Below, one piece after another: positions 1 through 5,399 of a DNA stretch of 5,399 bases. The notes under the pieces were generated by a model. It was not told where the DNA came from, did no database searches, and saw only the letters and a list, made by a program, of their open reading frames with translations. Numbering within the stretch: the stretch's first letter is position 1; every line of letters starts with the position of its first letter. The position numbers and the translations under genes are program-made. The stretch covers positions 1 through 5,399 of the forward strand of contig CAJFUS010000079.1 in assembly GCA_904420235.1 (NCBI GenBank). Reading direction: 5' to 3'. The DNA comes from Candidatus Neoanaerotignum tabaqchaliae. GTDB taxonomy: Bacteria > Bacillota > Clostridia > Lachnospirales > Anaerotignaceae.

Positions 1-4
1 CCAT
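1..4 (-). CDS. Possible start codon of an unseen minus-strand gene
   Basis: On the minus strand an ATG occupies positions 4 to 2. It is preceded by GGAGG (plus-strand cctcc at 13-17) with an 8-base gap, which is ideal for a low-GC Gram-positive start. Only the first four coding bases are inside the window, so nothing can be said about the product. It could be the next chromosomal gene or a gene of a neighbouring mobile element. The start is only a candidate, because a good ribosome binding site plus ATG can occur by chance. Confidence 0.4.
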
Positions 5-9
5 AAAAT

Positions 10-54
10 AAACCTCCAAACTGATAAGTTTATCTTACATCAGTTTGAAGGTTT
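10..54 (-). promoter_or_regulatory. Hairpin masking a ribosome binding site at the window edge
   Basis: Arms 10-25 and 39-54 form a 16-position stem around a 13-base loop. Fifteen positions are Watson-Crick pairs. The remaining one (16 with 48) is C against A on the plus strand but G against U in minus-strand RNA, so the stem is fully paired only in the minus-strand transcript. The 3' arm of that transcript contains GGAGG, eight bases before the ATG at 4-2, so folding would hide the ribosome binding site. Alternatives are an intrinsic terminator (the bases after the stem, UAUUUUAU, are only moderately U-rich) or a DNA operator. A weak promoter-like pair, TTGTGT and TAAGAT 17 bases apart, overlaps the same element on the minus strand and would favour the operator reading. 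Confidence 0.55.
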
Positions 55-64
55 ACACAAACTT

Positions 65-195
65 TGGGATACTCCCACCACTAGTGAACTAGTGGTTTGC
101 TCATACCCTATAAGGGTCATTACTTGCTGACCCCTAAAGGGGTTCTGAGGGTTTGTCATCGCATCACTATTACAGGCAGCCACTTTAAGTGGCTG
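65..195. other. Tandem hairpin region at the IS right end
   Basis: Five short palindromes follow each other: 65-77 (TGGGA/TCCCA), 77-96 (ACCACTAGT/ACTAGTGGT), 105-117 (ACCCT/AGGGT), 130-143 (ACCCCT/AGGGGT) and 177-195 (CAGCCACT/AGTGGCTG). The second is the likely TnpA right-end recognition hairpin. The last is followed on the plus strand by TTTGTTTT, so it could terminate plus-strand transcription heading into the 3' end of tnpA; on the minus strand it lacks a U tract. No reading frame of note lies here. The region may be a structured RNA, a remnant of a longer IS605-type end, or simply transposition DNA structure. Confidence 0.6.
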
Positions 196-206
196 TTTGT
201 TTTGCC

Positions 207-668
207 TTATTTATTCCTTTTACCCGTAAACGGGTCTATATATTCCTTTAATGTTATTTGGTCTTTTGTGTAATCTTCTTCCAACTGATTTTTTATGTAT
301 TCTCTTATCTTTTTTTCATTCTTTCCTACCGTATCAACATAATATCCCCTACACCAAAAATTTCTGTTTCCATATTTATATTTTAAGTTTGCATGTCTGT
401 CAAATATCATCAATTCACTCTTACTCTTGAGTGTGCCTACAAATTGTGCTACACTCATATATGGCGGAATACTTACTAACATGTGTATATGGTCTGGACA
501 TGCTCCTAATATTTCTACTTTTAACTCATTACATAATTTTCTGAATATTTGACCTATATCTTTTCTTAATGATTTATATATAACTTTTCTTCTGTATTTT
601 GGTGCAAATACTATATGATATTCGCAGCAATAACTTGAATGAGCTGTTTGTTTTATTTCATTTTTCAT
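207..668 (-). CDS. tnpA: IS200/IS605-family transposase TnpA (Y1, HUH)
   Basis: This encodes a 153-residue single-strand DNA transposase, the normal size for IS200 TnpA. Such enzymes work as dimers that cut and rejoin one strand at subterminal hairpins through a 5'-phosphotyrosine. Visible hallmarks are the N-terminal EYHIVFAPKYRR segment, the metal-binding HUH motif as H60-I61-H62 in PDHIHM, the RGYYVDTVG segment, and the catalytic tyrosine Y124 in REYIKNQ, with the usual glutamine (Q128) four residues later. The C-terminal KEYIDPFTG is also typical. The frame stays open upstream to a TTG at 749, but I choose the ATG at 668-666 because AAGGAGG (686-680) precedes it by 11 bases and homologues begin at this MKNEIKQTAHS-like sequence. 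The gene appears intact and possibly active. Its ribosome binding site is buried in an inverted repeat, so translation should be low. Confidence 0.93.
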   Translation of the reverse strand: MKNEIKQTAHSSYCCEYHIVFAPKYRRKVIYKSLRKDIGQIFRKLCNELKVEILGACPDHIHMLVSIPPYMSVAQFVGTLKSKSELMIFDRHANLKYKYGNRNFWCRGYYVDTVGKNEKKIREYIKNQLEEDYTKDQITLKEYIDPFTGKRNK

Positions 669-675
669 ACAGTTT

Positions 676-739
676 AAAACCTCCTTGATACTTTTTTGAT
701 GCGGCTGCCAAACCATCTTAATCGTATCATGGAGGTTTT
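676..739 (-). promoter_or_regulatory. Long hairpin sequestering the tnpA ribosome binding site
   Basis: In the tnpA leader the 5' arm (739 down to 724) is complementary to the 3' arm (691 down to 676) over 16 positions, with a single mismatch (730 against 685). The 3' arm contains the whole AAGGAGG ribosome binding site, and the loop is 32 bases (723-692). Translation would require opening this stem. The same strategy is established for Salmonella IS200, where a leader stem-loop hides the tnpA ribosome binding site; the sequences here are unrelated, so the parallel is of architecture. Upstream, TAAAAT (758-753) could be a -10 box, but I see no good -35 box. Confidence 0.85.
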
Positions 740-762
740 CATTTACCAAGGTATTTTATCTA

Positions 763-781
763 CCACTGGCAGAACCAGTTG
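763..781. repeat. Left-end subterminal hairpin of the IS200-type element
   Basis: An imperfect palindrome with core arms ACTGG (765-769) and CCAGT (775-779) and a five-base loop lies close to the presumed left end. Its minus-strand sequence resembles the right-end hairpin at 77-96, sharing the GTTC loop side and the AGTGGT flank. This is expected of TnpA binding hairpins in IS200/IS605 elements. Confidence 0.6.
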
Positions 782-811
782 TTTATTTACGCTAAAGCAC
801 CAATTAAGCAC

Positions 812-841
812 AAAAAGCGTGGAATAAATCCACGCTTTTTT
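812..841 (-). terminator. Bidirectional intrinsic terminator after glyA
   Basis: A perfect 12-base stem (812-823 with 829-840) has a five-base loop and a GC-rich core (GCGTGGA/TCCACGC). It is flanked by A runs and T runs, so both strands show a stem followed by U residues. It begins eight bases after the glyA stop codon. On the plus strand it would also shield glyA from transcription coming out of the insertion sequence. Confidence 0.92.
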
Positions 842-848
842 ATAATAA

Positions 849-2096
849 TTATTTATATATAGGATATTTTTGACAAATTTTTGTAACTTCTTCACGGATA
901 TAATCAGCCTTGTTGTCAAAATCCGTTACGGCATAATTTATAAGCTCTGCCACCTTGCCCATGTCTTCCTCTACAAGACCCCTTGATGTAACAGCCGGTG
1001 TACCTATTCTTACACCTGATGTAATAAACGGGCTTCTTGGGTCATTTGGAACGGCATTTTTATTAAGTGTTATATAAACCTCATCACACTTGTTCTGAAG
1101 TTCTTTGCCCGTAACCTCAAGCCCTCTTAAGTCAAGAAGCATAAGGTGATTATCCGTTCCGCCCGTAAGAAGCTTAAGTCCATGGCTCATAAGCCCGTTA
1201 GCAAGGGCTTTAGCGTTTTTAACAACCTGCTCTTGATATGTCTTAAATTCCGGCTTAAGGGCCTCGCCAAAGCATACGGCCTTAGCGGCTATAACATGCA
1301 TAAGAGGTCCGCCCTGTATTCCCGGGAATATCGCTTTGTTAAAATTAAATTTCTCATTAGCGGCCGCATTTGAGAGTATAAGTCCTCCCCTTGGACCTCT
1401 TAAAGTTTTGTGAGTTGTGGTTGTAACAACATCAGCGTATGGAATTGGGCTTTCATGAAGTCCCGCTGCCACAAGCCCAGCTATATGAGCCATATCAACC
1501 ATAAGATAAGCTCCGCATTCATCAGCTACTTCTCTGAACTTTTTAAAATCTATCTTTCTGGCATAGGCCGAGGCTCCGGCTATTATAAGTTTAGGCTTTG
1601 TTTTAAGGGCAATTTCTCTAAGCTGTTCATAATCTATAAATCCATCGTCATCAACGCCGTAAGGAACAATATTAAAATATTTACCCGACATGTTAACAGG
1701 ACTTCCATGAGTAAGATGTCCGCCGTGGGCAAGATTCATACCCATAACAGTGTCTCCTGGCTCAAGCATAGCGAAAAATACAGCCATGTTTGCCTGAGCT
1801 CCTGAGTGAGGCTGAACATTGGCATATTCACAGCCAAAAAGTTCTTTAGCTCTGTCAATAGCAAGTTGTTCTATAACATCAACATATTCACAGCCGCCAT
1901 AGTAACGCTTTGACGGATAACCTTCGGCGTATTTATTTGTAAGTACGCTTCCCATGGCCGTCATAACGGCCTCAGAAACTATATTTTCCGAGGCAATAAG
2001 CTCCAAATTTCTGTTTTGTCTGTTAAATTCCTTTTTCATTGCCTCGCCTACTTCTTTATCGTAGGACATTAAAAAATCCATTGTTTCTTTAATCAT
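849..2096 (-). CDS. glyA: Serine hydroxymethyltransferase
   Basis: This is a cytoplasmic PLP enzyme that interconverts serine plus tetrahydrofolate with glycine plus 5,10-methylene-tetrahydrofolate, the main source of one-carbon units. The 415-residue length matches bacterial GlyA. Landmarks in order: LELIASENIVS (31-41); TNKYAEGYP with Y56 and E58; KRYYGGCEYVD (63-73); H127 in GGHLTHGSPVN, which stacks on PLP; D201 in VDMAHIAGL, which holds the PLP ring nitrogen; the Schiff-base lysine K230 in TTTTHKTLRGPRGG; and R363 in SGVRIGTPA, which binds the substrate carboxylate. All expected catalytic residues are present, so the gene should be functional. The ATG at 2096 is supported by AAGGAG (2110-2105), eight bases upstream. 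It has its own promoter and terminator, so it looks monocistronic. The C-terminus is slightly short but complete. Confidence 0.98.
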   Translation of the reverse strand: MIKETMDFLMSYDKEVGEAMKKEFNRQNRNLELIASENIVSEAVMTAMGSVLTNKYAEGYPSKRYYGGCEYVDVIEQLAIDRAKELFGCEYANVQPHSGAQANMAVFFAMLEPGDTVMGMNLAHGGHLTHGSPVNMSGKYFNIVPYGVDDDGFIDYEQLREIALKTKPKLIIAGASAYARKIDFKKFREVADECGAYLMVDMAHIAGLVAAGLHESPIPYADVVTTTTHKTLRGPRGGLILSNAAANEKFNFNKAIFPGIQGGPLMHVIAAKAVCFGEALKPEFKTYQEQVVKNAKALANGLMSHGLKLLTGGTDNHLMLLDLRGLEVTGKELQNKCDEVYITLNKNAVPNDPRSPFITSGVRIGTPAVTSRGLVEEDMGKVAELINYAVTDFDNKADYIREEVTKICQKYPIYK

Positions 2097-2145
2097 TTTT
2101 TATTCTCCTTTAAAAGTTAGATAAAATAAAAGCCTCTGCTTTAAT

Positions 2146-2174
2146 ATTATACTGTATACTTTCACAATCTTCAA
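2146..2174 (-). promoter_or_regulatory. Sigma-A-type promoter of glyA
   Basis: On the minus strand TTGAAG (2174-2169) and a perfect TATAAT (2151-2146) are separated by 17 bases. Transcription should start near 2139-2140, giving a leader of roughly 43 bases that ends in AAAGGAG before the ATG. That is too short for a known riboswitch. Only a small AAAGC/GCTTT stem (2129-2142) falls at the presumed 5' end. Confidence 0.8.
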
Positions 2175-2198
2175 TAAAAATGTTAAATTAAGGTTTTT

Positions 2199-2663
2199 TC
2201 AGCTGCTTCCTTTTTTATTATACCCGTACGCAAAAAGGGCAGTTTCCATAATTACAGCCGCAAGCCACGATATTGGGTATGACCAAAAAGCGTTATATAA
2301 TCTCTATGTATCTGGAAATAAGTCAAAACAAAAATTATTCTTATCCCACATACACAAAACAGAGTTATGCACATTGATGAAAATAAGTATCCTATTCCCC
2401 TTAGCGAACCATTAATCGTATCCATTATTCCGCACATAAAGTATGTATTAACAAGTAAACTTATAACCGATGACGTGCTTTCTACAGCCGCCATTGAATC
2501 ATTTCCGGCCCCCACCCCCAAAAAAAACAACTATGTCAGCGGCATTAAACAAAAGCTGCAAAACGCCGGACAATATAACAGGCACAACAAAAATAAGAAT
2601 TTTGCCTGTTATAGGCCCACTAAGCATATCAACGCTGTTTTCTCTACTCATAAAAACACCCAT
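2199..2663 (-). pseudogene. Decayed MATE-family efflux transporter
   Basis: Three reading frames together give the two ends of a MATE (multidrug and toxin extrusion) transporter. Frame A (from about 2663 to 2528) reads ENSVDMLSGPITGKI and LLFNAADIVV, the classic MATE N-terminus and first membrane helix. Frame B (about 2530-2300) resumes with GAGNDSMAAVESTSS. It then jumps directly to YFMCGIMDTINGSLRGIGY and CGIRIIFVLTYF, which belong to the last helices of the family. Frame C (2297-2202) adds YNAFWSYPISWLAAV and a natural stop. Intact relatives are about 450 residues, so roughly 290 residues are missing from the middle. The first frame change lies in a T8-G5-T-G5 tract and the second in a TATA stretch near 2294-2300. 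The start is uncertain: the ATG at 2663 has GGAAG 11 bases upstream, with ATGs at 2687 and 2651 as alternatives. No protein of MATE function can be made. Confidence 0.88.
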
Positions 2664-2711
2664 ATCTTTAAAATCTTCCGTATACATGTTCAATCATCTT
2701 TTGTATAAATT

Positions 2712-2736
2712 AAAACGCCGGAAAAACCGGCGTTTT
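2712..2736 (-). terminator. Intrinsic terminator after glmM
   Basis: A perfect 10-base stem (2712-2721 with 2727-2736; core CGCCGG/CCGGCG) has a five-base loop and is followed on the minus strand by UUUUAAUUU. It starts 11 bases after the glmM stop. Flanking A/T symmetry means it may also work on the plus strand. It should also cut off transcription of the decayed MATE gene from glmM. Confidence 0.9.
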
Positions 2737-2747
2737 AAGCATAGCTT

Positions 2748-4100
2748 TTAAAGAGCCTCATGCCCTCTGTTCTTTATAACGTCTATAACATAGTTAACAT
2801 ACTTTTCACACAAATCATAGTCCTCCGCCTCAACCATAACTCTCACAACAGGCTCTGTGCCGCTCTCGCGCACAAGTATTCTGCCGTTTGAACCAAGTTT
2901 TAAGGCAACTTCATCAACGGCATTCCTAACCTGTGGGTCATCTTGAGCTGCTTTTTTATCCTTAACTCTTATGTTTTTAAGTATCTGCGGATATATCTTA
3001 ACAGGCTCTGCAAGCTTGCTTAAAGGCAACTTGGATTCTATTATAGCTTCCATAAGCTTAATAGCCGTAAGTATGCCGTCGCCTGTGGTAGCATATTTGC
3101 TGAATATTATGTGACCGCTCTGCTCCCCGCCTATACGGTGGCCATTTTTCGTCATGCTCTCGTAAACATATTTGTCACCTACGTTTGTCTTTTCATAATT
3201 TATGCCCTCTGCATCAAATGCTTTGTAAAGGCCAAAATTCGACATAACAGTTGTAACAACTGTATTGTTTAAAAGCTTGCCGCGGCGCTTCATATAGCAT
3301 GCGTAAATATAAAGTATAAGGTCACCGTCAATAACATTGCCCCTTTCATCAACAGCGATACATCTGTCTGCGTCACCGTCAAAAGCAAATCCCACATCAA
3401 GTCCCTTTTCAAGCACAAACTTCCTCAATCCATCAATATGAGTAGAGCCGCAGTTCATGTTTATATTAGTTCCATCAGGCTCAGCATTTATAACATATGT
3501 TTTGGCTCCAAGGGCGTCAAAAACACTTTTGCCAATCATCCACGCGCTGCCGTTGGCACAGTCAAGTCCAACTTTAAAATCCTTATACGACCTTATGGCA
3601 AGTGATATAAGATAGCCTATATACCTGTTCCTTCCGGCAGAATAGTCTACTGTGCGGCCTATATTTTCTCTTAACGCGCATGGCAGCTCTCCGATTCCGC
3701 CGTCAAGATAATCCTCAATTTTTAATATGGTGTCCTCATCCATTTTCTCGCCATGGCTGTTTATAAGTTTTATGCCATTATCATAAAACGGATTGTGGCT
3801 GGCGGAAATCATAATACCACAGTCAAAATCCTCCGTTCTGGCCACATAAGCAACACTTGGCGTTGTGGTTACGTGAAGAAGGTATGCGTCGGCTCCCGAT
3901 GATGTTATACCGGCGCAAAGAGCATATTCAAACATGTAACTGGAACGTCTTGTATCTTTTCCTATAACTATTTTGCACCTTTCAGTTTTGTCCTTTCCAT
4001 AATACCAGCCTAAAAAACGTCCAATTTCGAAAGCATGATTAACGGTCAAAGAAACGTTAGCCTCTCCCCTAAAGCCGTCCGTACCGAAATATTTTCCCAT
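2748..4100 (-). CDS. glmM: Phosphoglucosamine mutase
   Basis: This converts glucosamine-6-phosphate to glucosamine-1-phosphate, the step before GlmU on the cytoplasmic route to UDP-GlcNAc for peptidoglycan. The 450-residue product has the normal GlmM length and the four domains of the alpha-D-phosphohexomutase family. Visible motifs: the N-terminal KYFGTDGFRG; the active-site phosphoserine S101 in ISASHNP; the Mg-binding DGDADR with D241, D243 and D245; the sugar-binding loop GGEQSGH (324-330); and the phosphate-binding loop RESGTEPVVR (411-420). GEQSG is the form found in GlmM rather than in phosphoglucomutase. I choose the ATG at 4100 because GGAAGGAA (4116-4109) lies just upstream; an in-frame ATG at 4118 would add six residues but has no ribosome binding site. 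No key residue is missing. It has its own promoter and terminator. Confidence 0.97.
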   Translation of the reverse strand: MGKYFGTDGFRGEANVSLTVNHAFEIGRFLGWYYGKDKTERCKIVIGKDTRRSSYMFEYALCAGITSSGADAYLLHVTTTPSVAYVARTEDFDCGIMISASHNPFYDNGIKLINSHGEKMDEDTILKIEDYLDGGIGELPCALRENIGRTVDYSAGRNRYIGYLISLAIRSYKDFKVGLDCANGSAWMIGKSVFDALGAKTYVINAEPDGTNINMNCGSTHIDGLRKFVLEKGLDVGFAFDGDADRCIAVDERGNVIDGDLILYIYACYMKRRGKLLNNTVVTTVMSNFGLYKAFDAEGINYEKTNVGDKYVYESMTKNGHRIGGEQSGHIIFSKYATTGDGILTAIKLMEAIIESKLPLSKLAEPVKIYPQILKNIRVKDKKAAQDDPQVRNAVDEVALKLGSNGRILVRESGTEPVVRVMVEAEDYDLCEKYVNYVIDVIKNRGHEAL

Positions 4101-4134
4101 TTTGTTTCTTCCTTCCATTATTTATTAATCATAA

Positions 4135-4215
4135 AAACAAAAGCTACGCAGATTTTATCACACAATGTTTTTGTTTTCAACATTATATAACAAAAATATC
4201 TCATAGCTTTTGTTT
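4135..4215. repeat. 12-base inverted repeat bracketing the glmM promoter
   Basis: A perfect 12-base inverted repeat pairs 4135-4146 (AAACAAAAGCTA) with 4204-4215 (TAGCTTTTGTTT), 57 bases apart. A smaller palindrome (AATGTT/AACATT, 4164-4169 and 4179-4184) is nested inside and overlaps the -35 region. In RNA from the upstream gene the two large arms could pair, with UUUUAU following, as a long-looped terminator. In DNA the arms flank the glmM promoter and could be regulator half-sites. Which role is real cannot be decided from this one copy. Confidence 0.6.
4152..4180 (-). promoter_or_regulatory. Sigma-A-type promoter of glmM
   Basis: On the minus strand TTGAAA (4180-4175) and TAAAAT (4157-4152) are 17 bases apart. 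The predicted start of transcription, near 4145, falls within the proximal arm of the flanking inverted repeat. The leader would be about 45 bases and end in the GGAAGGAA ribosome binding site of glmM. Confidence 0.7.
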
Positions 4216-4226
4216 ATTATATGCAA

Positions 4227-5399
4227 TTAGTATATGCTCTCTACCTTATATACGAGCTTATCTCCGCCTAAACGAAGCTTAAGAATTCTAAAATCATCGT
4301 TAACGGTTCCGTCCAAATTCCACAGCGACGGAAGATTTATATACTGAATTCCATCCTTAACGCTGCTCCAGTAGGATGTTCCCGAAGCCGAAACAACCAT
4401 AACTTCCCTTCCCGCATCCTCAATTTCCTTTAAGGCGCTTTTAAACAGGTCGCCTTCCATAGAATCGCTGAAGTTTGAAGGCGTTGTATCCATTATAAAC
4501 ACAACATATTTATTGGTGCTCATCATAACGTCGTTTTTAAATCTCTGCCACTGGTCCCAGTTGGTAGCTTTAAATCCGCCGTTAACGGCAGTCATATTAA
4601 CAAACGTTATGTTGTCTTTATAGTAAACATTGTATCCGTTTGACCAGCGTATAACTTCCGTACTGTCGCCAGAGGATATGTCGCTTTTTCCGGCATAAAC
4701 TGCTGTGTCGGCATTTGTTTGAAGGCTTTGGTGTATTTTGCTTCTTTCGCTTTCATAAAGAGCCGTATCGGAAACATTCCCGCTGGATACCTGTCCCGCT
4801 ATGTTGATGTAGTAATATCCTTCCTCTTTTGAGTTAAAATATGCGTCCGAGGCTGACTGATTAGCCGGAACATCAACATCTGCGGCATTTGAGTAAAGCC
4901 CTCTTAAATTATCAAAATACATAACCTGCTGTTCGGTGTTCTGATTTGAGAGAGCGGCCACATAAACGCTTGTAAGCTCTATCGGATATGCAAGGCCGTC
5001 GGGAAGAACAGCCGTTGTGTCCTGCCAGCCGGTCCAGCTTACATCTCTTGAAAAGTCAATTACACTTTCGTTGCCGTTGGCGTCAACTATCTTTCCTCTA
5101 ACCCATTGTCCTGTTCCGTTGCCGTATATATTAAGTTTCAAAGCAGTCGGCTTTCCGTCAATTTTAATTTTGTCAACAAACTCAAGATATGCCGCTTGGG
5201 TTTCTTCTGACTCTTTAAAATAATAGCTTAAACCAAGGGCCTGCGCTCCGTCGGAAACATATTTCTGTGAAAGTCCGGCTATTCCTGTTATATCGGCAGG
5301 ATATGAGCTGAAATTCAGGTAATTTATATTCTCAAATGAGTTTACGGCTTTTTCCTCGCTTCCGACGCCAACTTTAACATAACACGTATTTCCGGCGTA
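4227..5399 (-). CDS. C-terminal part of a large, probably secreted multidomain protein
   Basis: The frame is open from the right edge to the stop at 4229-4227, so 390 residues are visible and the N-terminus is outside. A TTG at 5141 is an internal leucine codon, not a start. Residues about 18-170 look like a beta-sandwich sugar-binding-type module. They run from an NSFENINYLNFSS opening, through ALKLNIYGNGTGQWVRGKI and DVSWTGWQDTTAVLP, to a closing VMYFDNLRGLYS. Residues about 190-390 resemble a calcineurin-like phosphoesterase fold (YYYINIAGQ, AVYAGKSD, a FVNM strand, WDQWQRFKNDV, VVFIMDTTPSNF, DGIQYINLPSL) but lack the metal-binding DxH and GNHD motifs. From memory this arrangement occurs at the C-terminus of clostridial phosphodiester glycosidase (NAGPA-domain) proteins, whose catalytic domain would lie in the unseen N-terminal part. 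That assignment is an inference. Extracellular location is inferred from the Asn, Ser, Tyr and Trp-rich composition. Confidence 0.75.
   Translation of the reverse strand, partial: YAGNTCYVKVGVGSEEKAVNSFENINYLNFSSYPADITGIAGLSQKYVSDGAQALGLSYYFKESEETQAAYLEFVDKIKIDGKPTALKLNIYGNGTGQWVRGKIVDANGNESVIDFSRDVSWTGWQDTTAVLPDGLAYPIELTSVYVAALSNQNTEQQVMYFDNLRGLYSNAADVDVPANQSASDAYFNSKEEGYYYINIAGQVSSGNVSDTALYESERSKIHQSLQTNADTAVYAGKSDISSGDSTEVIRWSNGYNVYYKDNITFVNMTAVNGGFKATNWDQWQRFKNDVMMSTNKYVVFIMDTTPSNFSDSMEGDLFKSALKEIEDAGREVMVVSASGTSYWSSVKDGIQYINLPSLWNLDGTVNDDFRILKLRLGGDKLVYKVESIY

Larger units (their letters stand above)
60..795 (-). mobile_element. IS200/IS605-family insertion sequence, tnpA only
   Basis: A single Y1 HUH transposase gene is flanked by short imperfect palindromes instead of terminal inverted repeats, as expected for this family. 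On the minus strand the left-end hairpin (765-779; arms ACTGG and CCAGT) and the right-end hairpin (77-96) resemble each other. Both read ACT, G or A, GTTC, then a few bases, then AGTGGT, as expected if TnpA binds both. No tnpB is present. The exact ends cannot be fixed without an empty site: the left end lies probably within 780-800 and the right end within 55-76. The element sits a few bases beyond the glyA terminator, so it disrupts no recognisable gene. Length is about 0.7 kb, normal for IS200-type elements. Confidence 0.85.

Noticed and set aside
1..206. CRISPR array suggested by repeated hairpins
   Set aside because: The palindromes differ in sequence and spacing. There is no constant direct repeat with unique spacers.
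1..206. tnpB remnant downstream of tnpA
   Set aside because: No minus-strand frame in this stretch shows TnpB-like sequence; only palindromes are visible.
669..749. Upstream extension of tnpA to a TTG at 749
   Set aside because: It has no ribosome binding site, runs through both arms of the leader hairpin and adds 27 residues absent from the family. The ATG at 668 has AAGGAGG.
1146..1805. Two plus-strand open frames at 1146-1373 and 1410-1805
   Set aside because: They lie opposite intact glyA, lack recognisable domains and have no supporting promoter or ribosome binding site. They are antisense shadows.
2097..2145. Riboswitch in front of glyA
   Set aside because: The predicted leader is only about 43 bases with one weak five-base stem, too short for glycine, folate or other known riboswitches.
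2367..2751. Overlapping plus-strand open frames at 2367-2708 and 2470-2751
   Set aside because: They are antisense to the MATE remnant, whose minus-strand translation is clearly homologous to a known family. The plus-strand products are low-complexity and unrecognised.
5139..5141. TTG at 5141 as the start of the rightmost gene
   Set aside because: The same frame stays open to the window edge and the beta-sandwich domain begins well upstream of it, so this is an internal leucine codon.
5017..5223. Plus-strand open frame at 5017-5223
   Set aside because: It is antisense to the open frame of the rightmost gene and shows no family features.

Overview
The window looks like chromosomal DNA of a low-GC Gram-positive bacterium, probably a clostridium (Lachnospiraceae-like). 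The reasons are strong AGGAGG-type ribosome binding sites, AT-rich spacers, sigma-A-type promoters with 17-base spacers, and protein families typical of that group. This placement is an inference from sequence style; no species is claimed. All genes read on the minus strand, so the biological order runs from right to left.

From right to left: (1) at 5399-4227, the C-terminal 390 residues of a large, probably secreted multidomain protein, running off the window edge. (2) A 126-base spacer with a good promoter for the next gene, bracketed by a 12-base inverted repeat. (3) glmM (4100-2748), an intact phosphoglucosamine mutase, followed by a clear terminator. (4) A decayed MATE-family efflux gene (about 2663-2199) that keeps only its two ends, with two frame changes and a large internal deletion. 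(5) glyA (2096-849), an intact serine hydroxymethyltransferase with its own promoter and a strong bidirectional terminator. (6) A tnpA-only IS200/IS605-type insertion sequence (about 790-60) placed just after the glyA terminator. (7) At the extreme left edge, a ribosome binding site and ATG that may start another minus-strand gene.

The housekeeping genes glmM (UDP-GlcNAc supply for the cell wall) and glyA (glycine and one-carbon units) each have a promoter and terminator, so they look like separate transcription units rather than an operon. The space between them is where the MATE gene has degraded.

The most interesting structure is on the left. The tnpA ribosome binding site lies inside a 16-base stem (15 pairs), the known IS200 way of keeping transposase low. 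A second, unrelated hairpin at 10-54 masks another ribosome binding site in front of an ATG at the window edge. Between them, positions 65-195 hold five tandem hairpins that code for nothing visible. I see no convincing novel defence or enzymatic system in the window.
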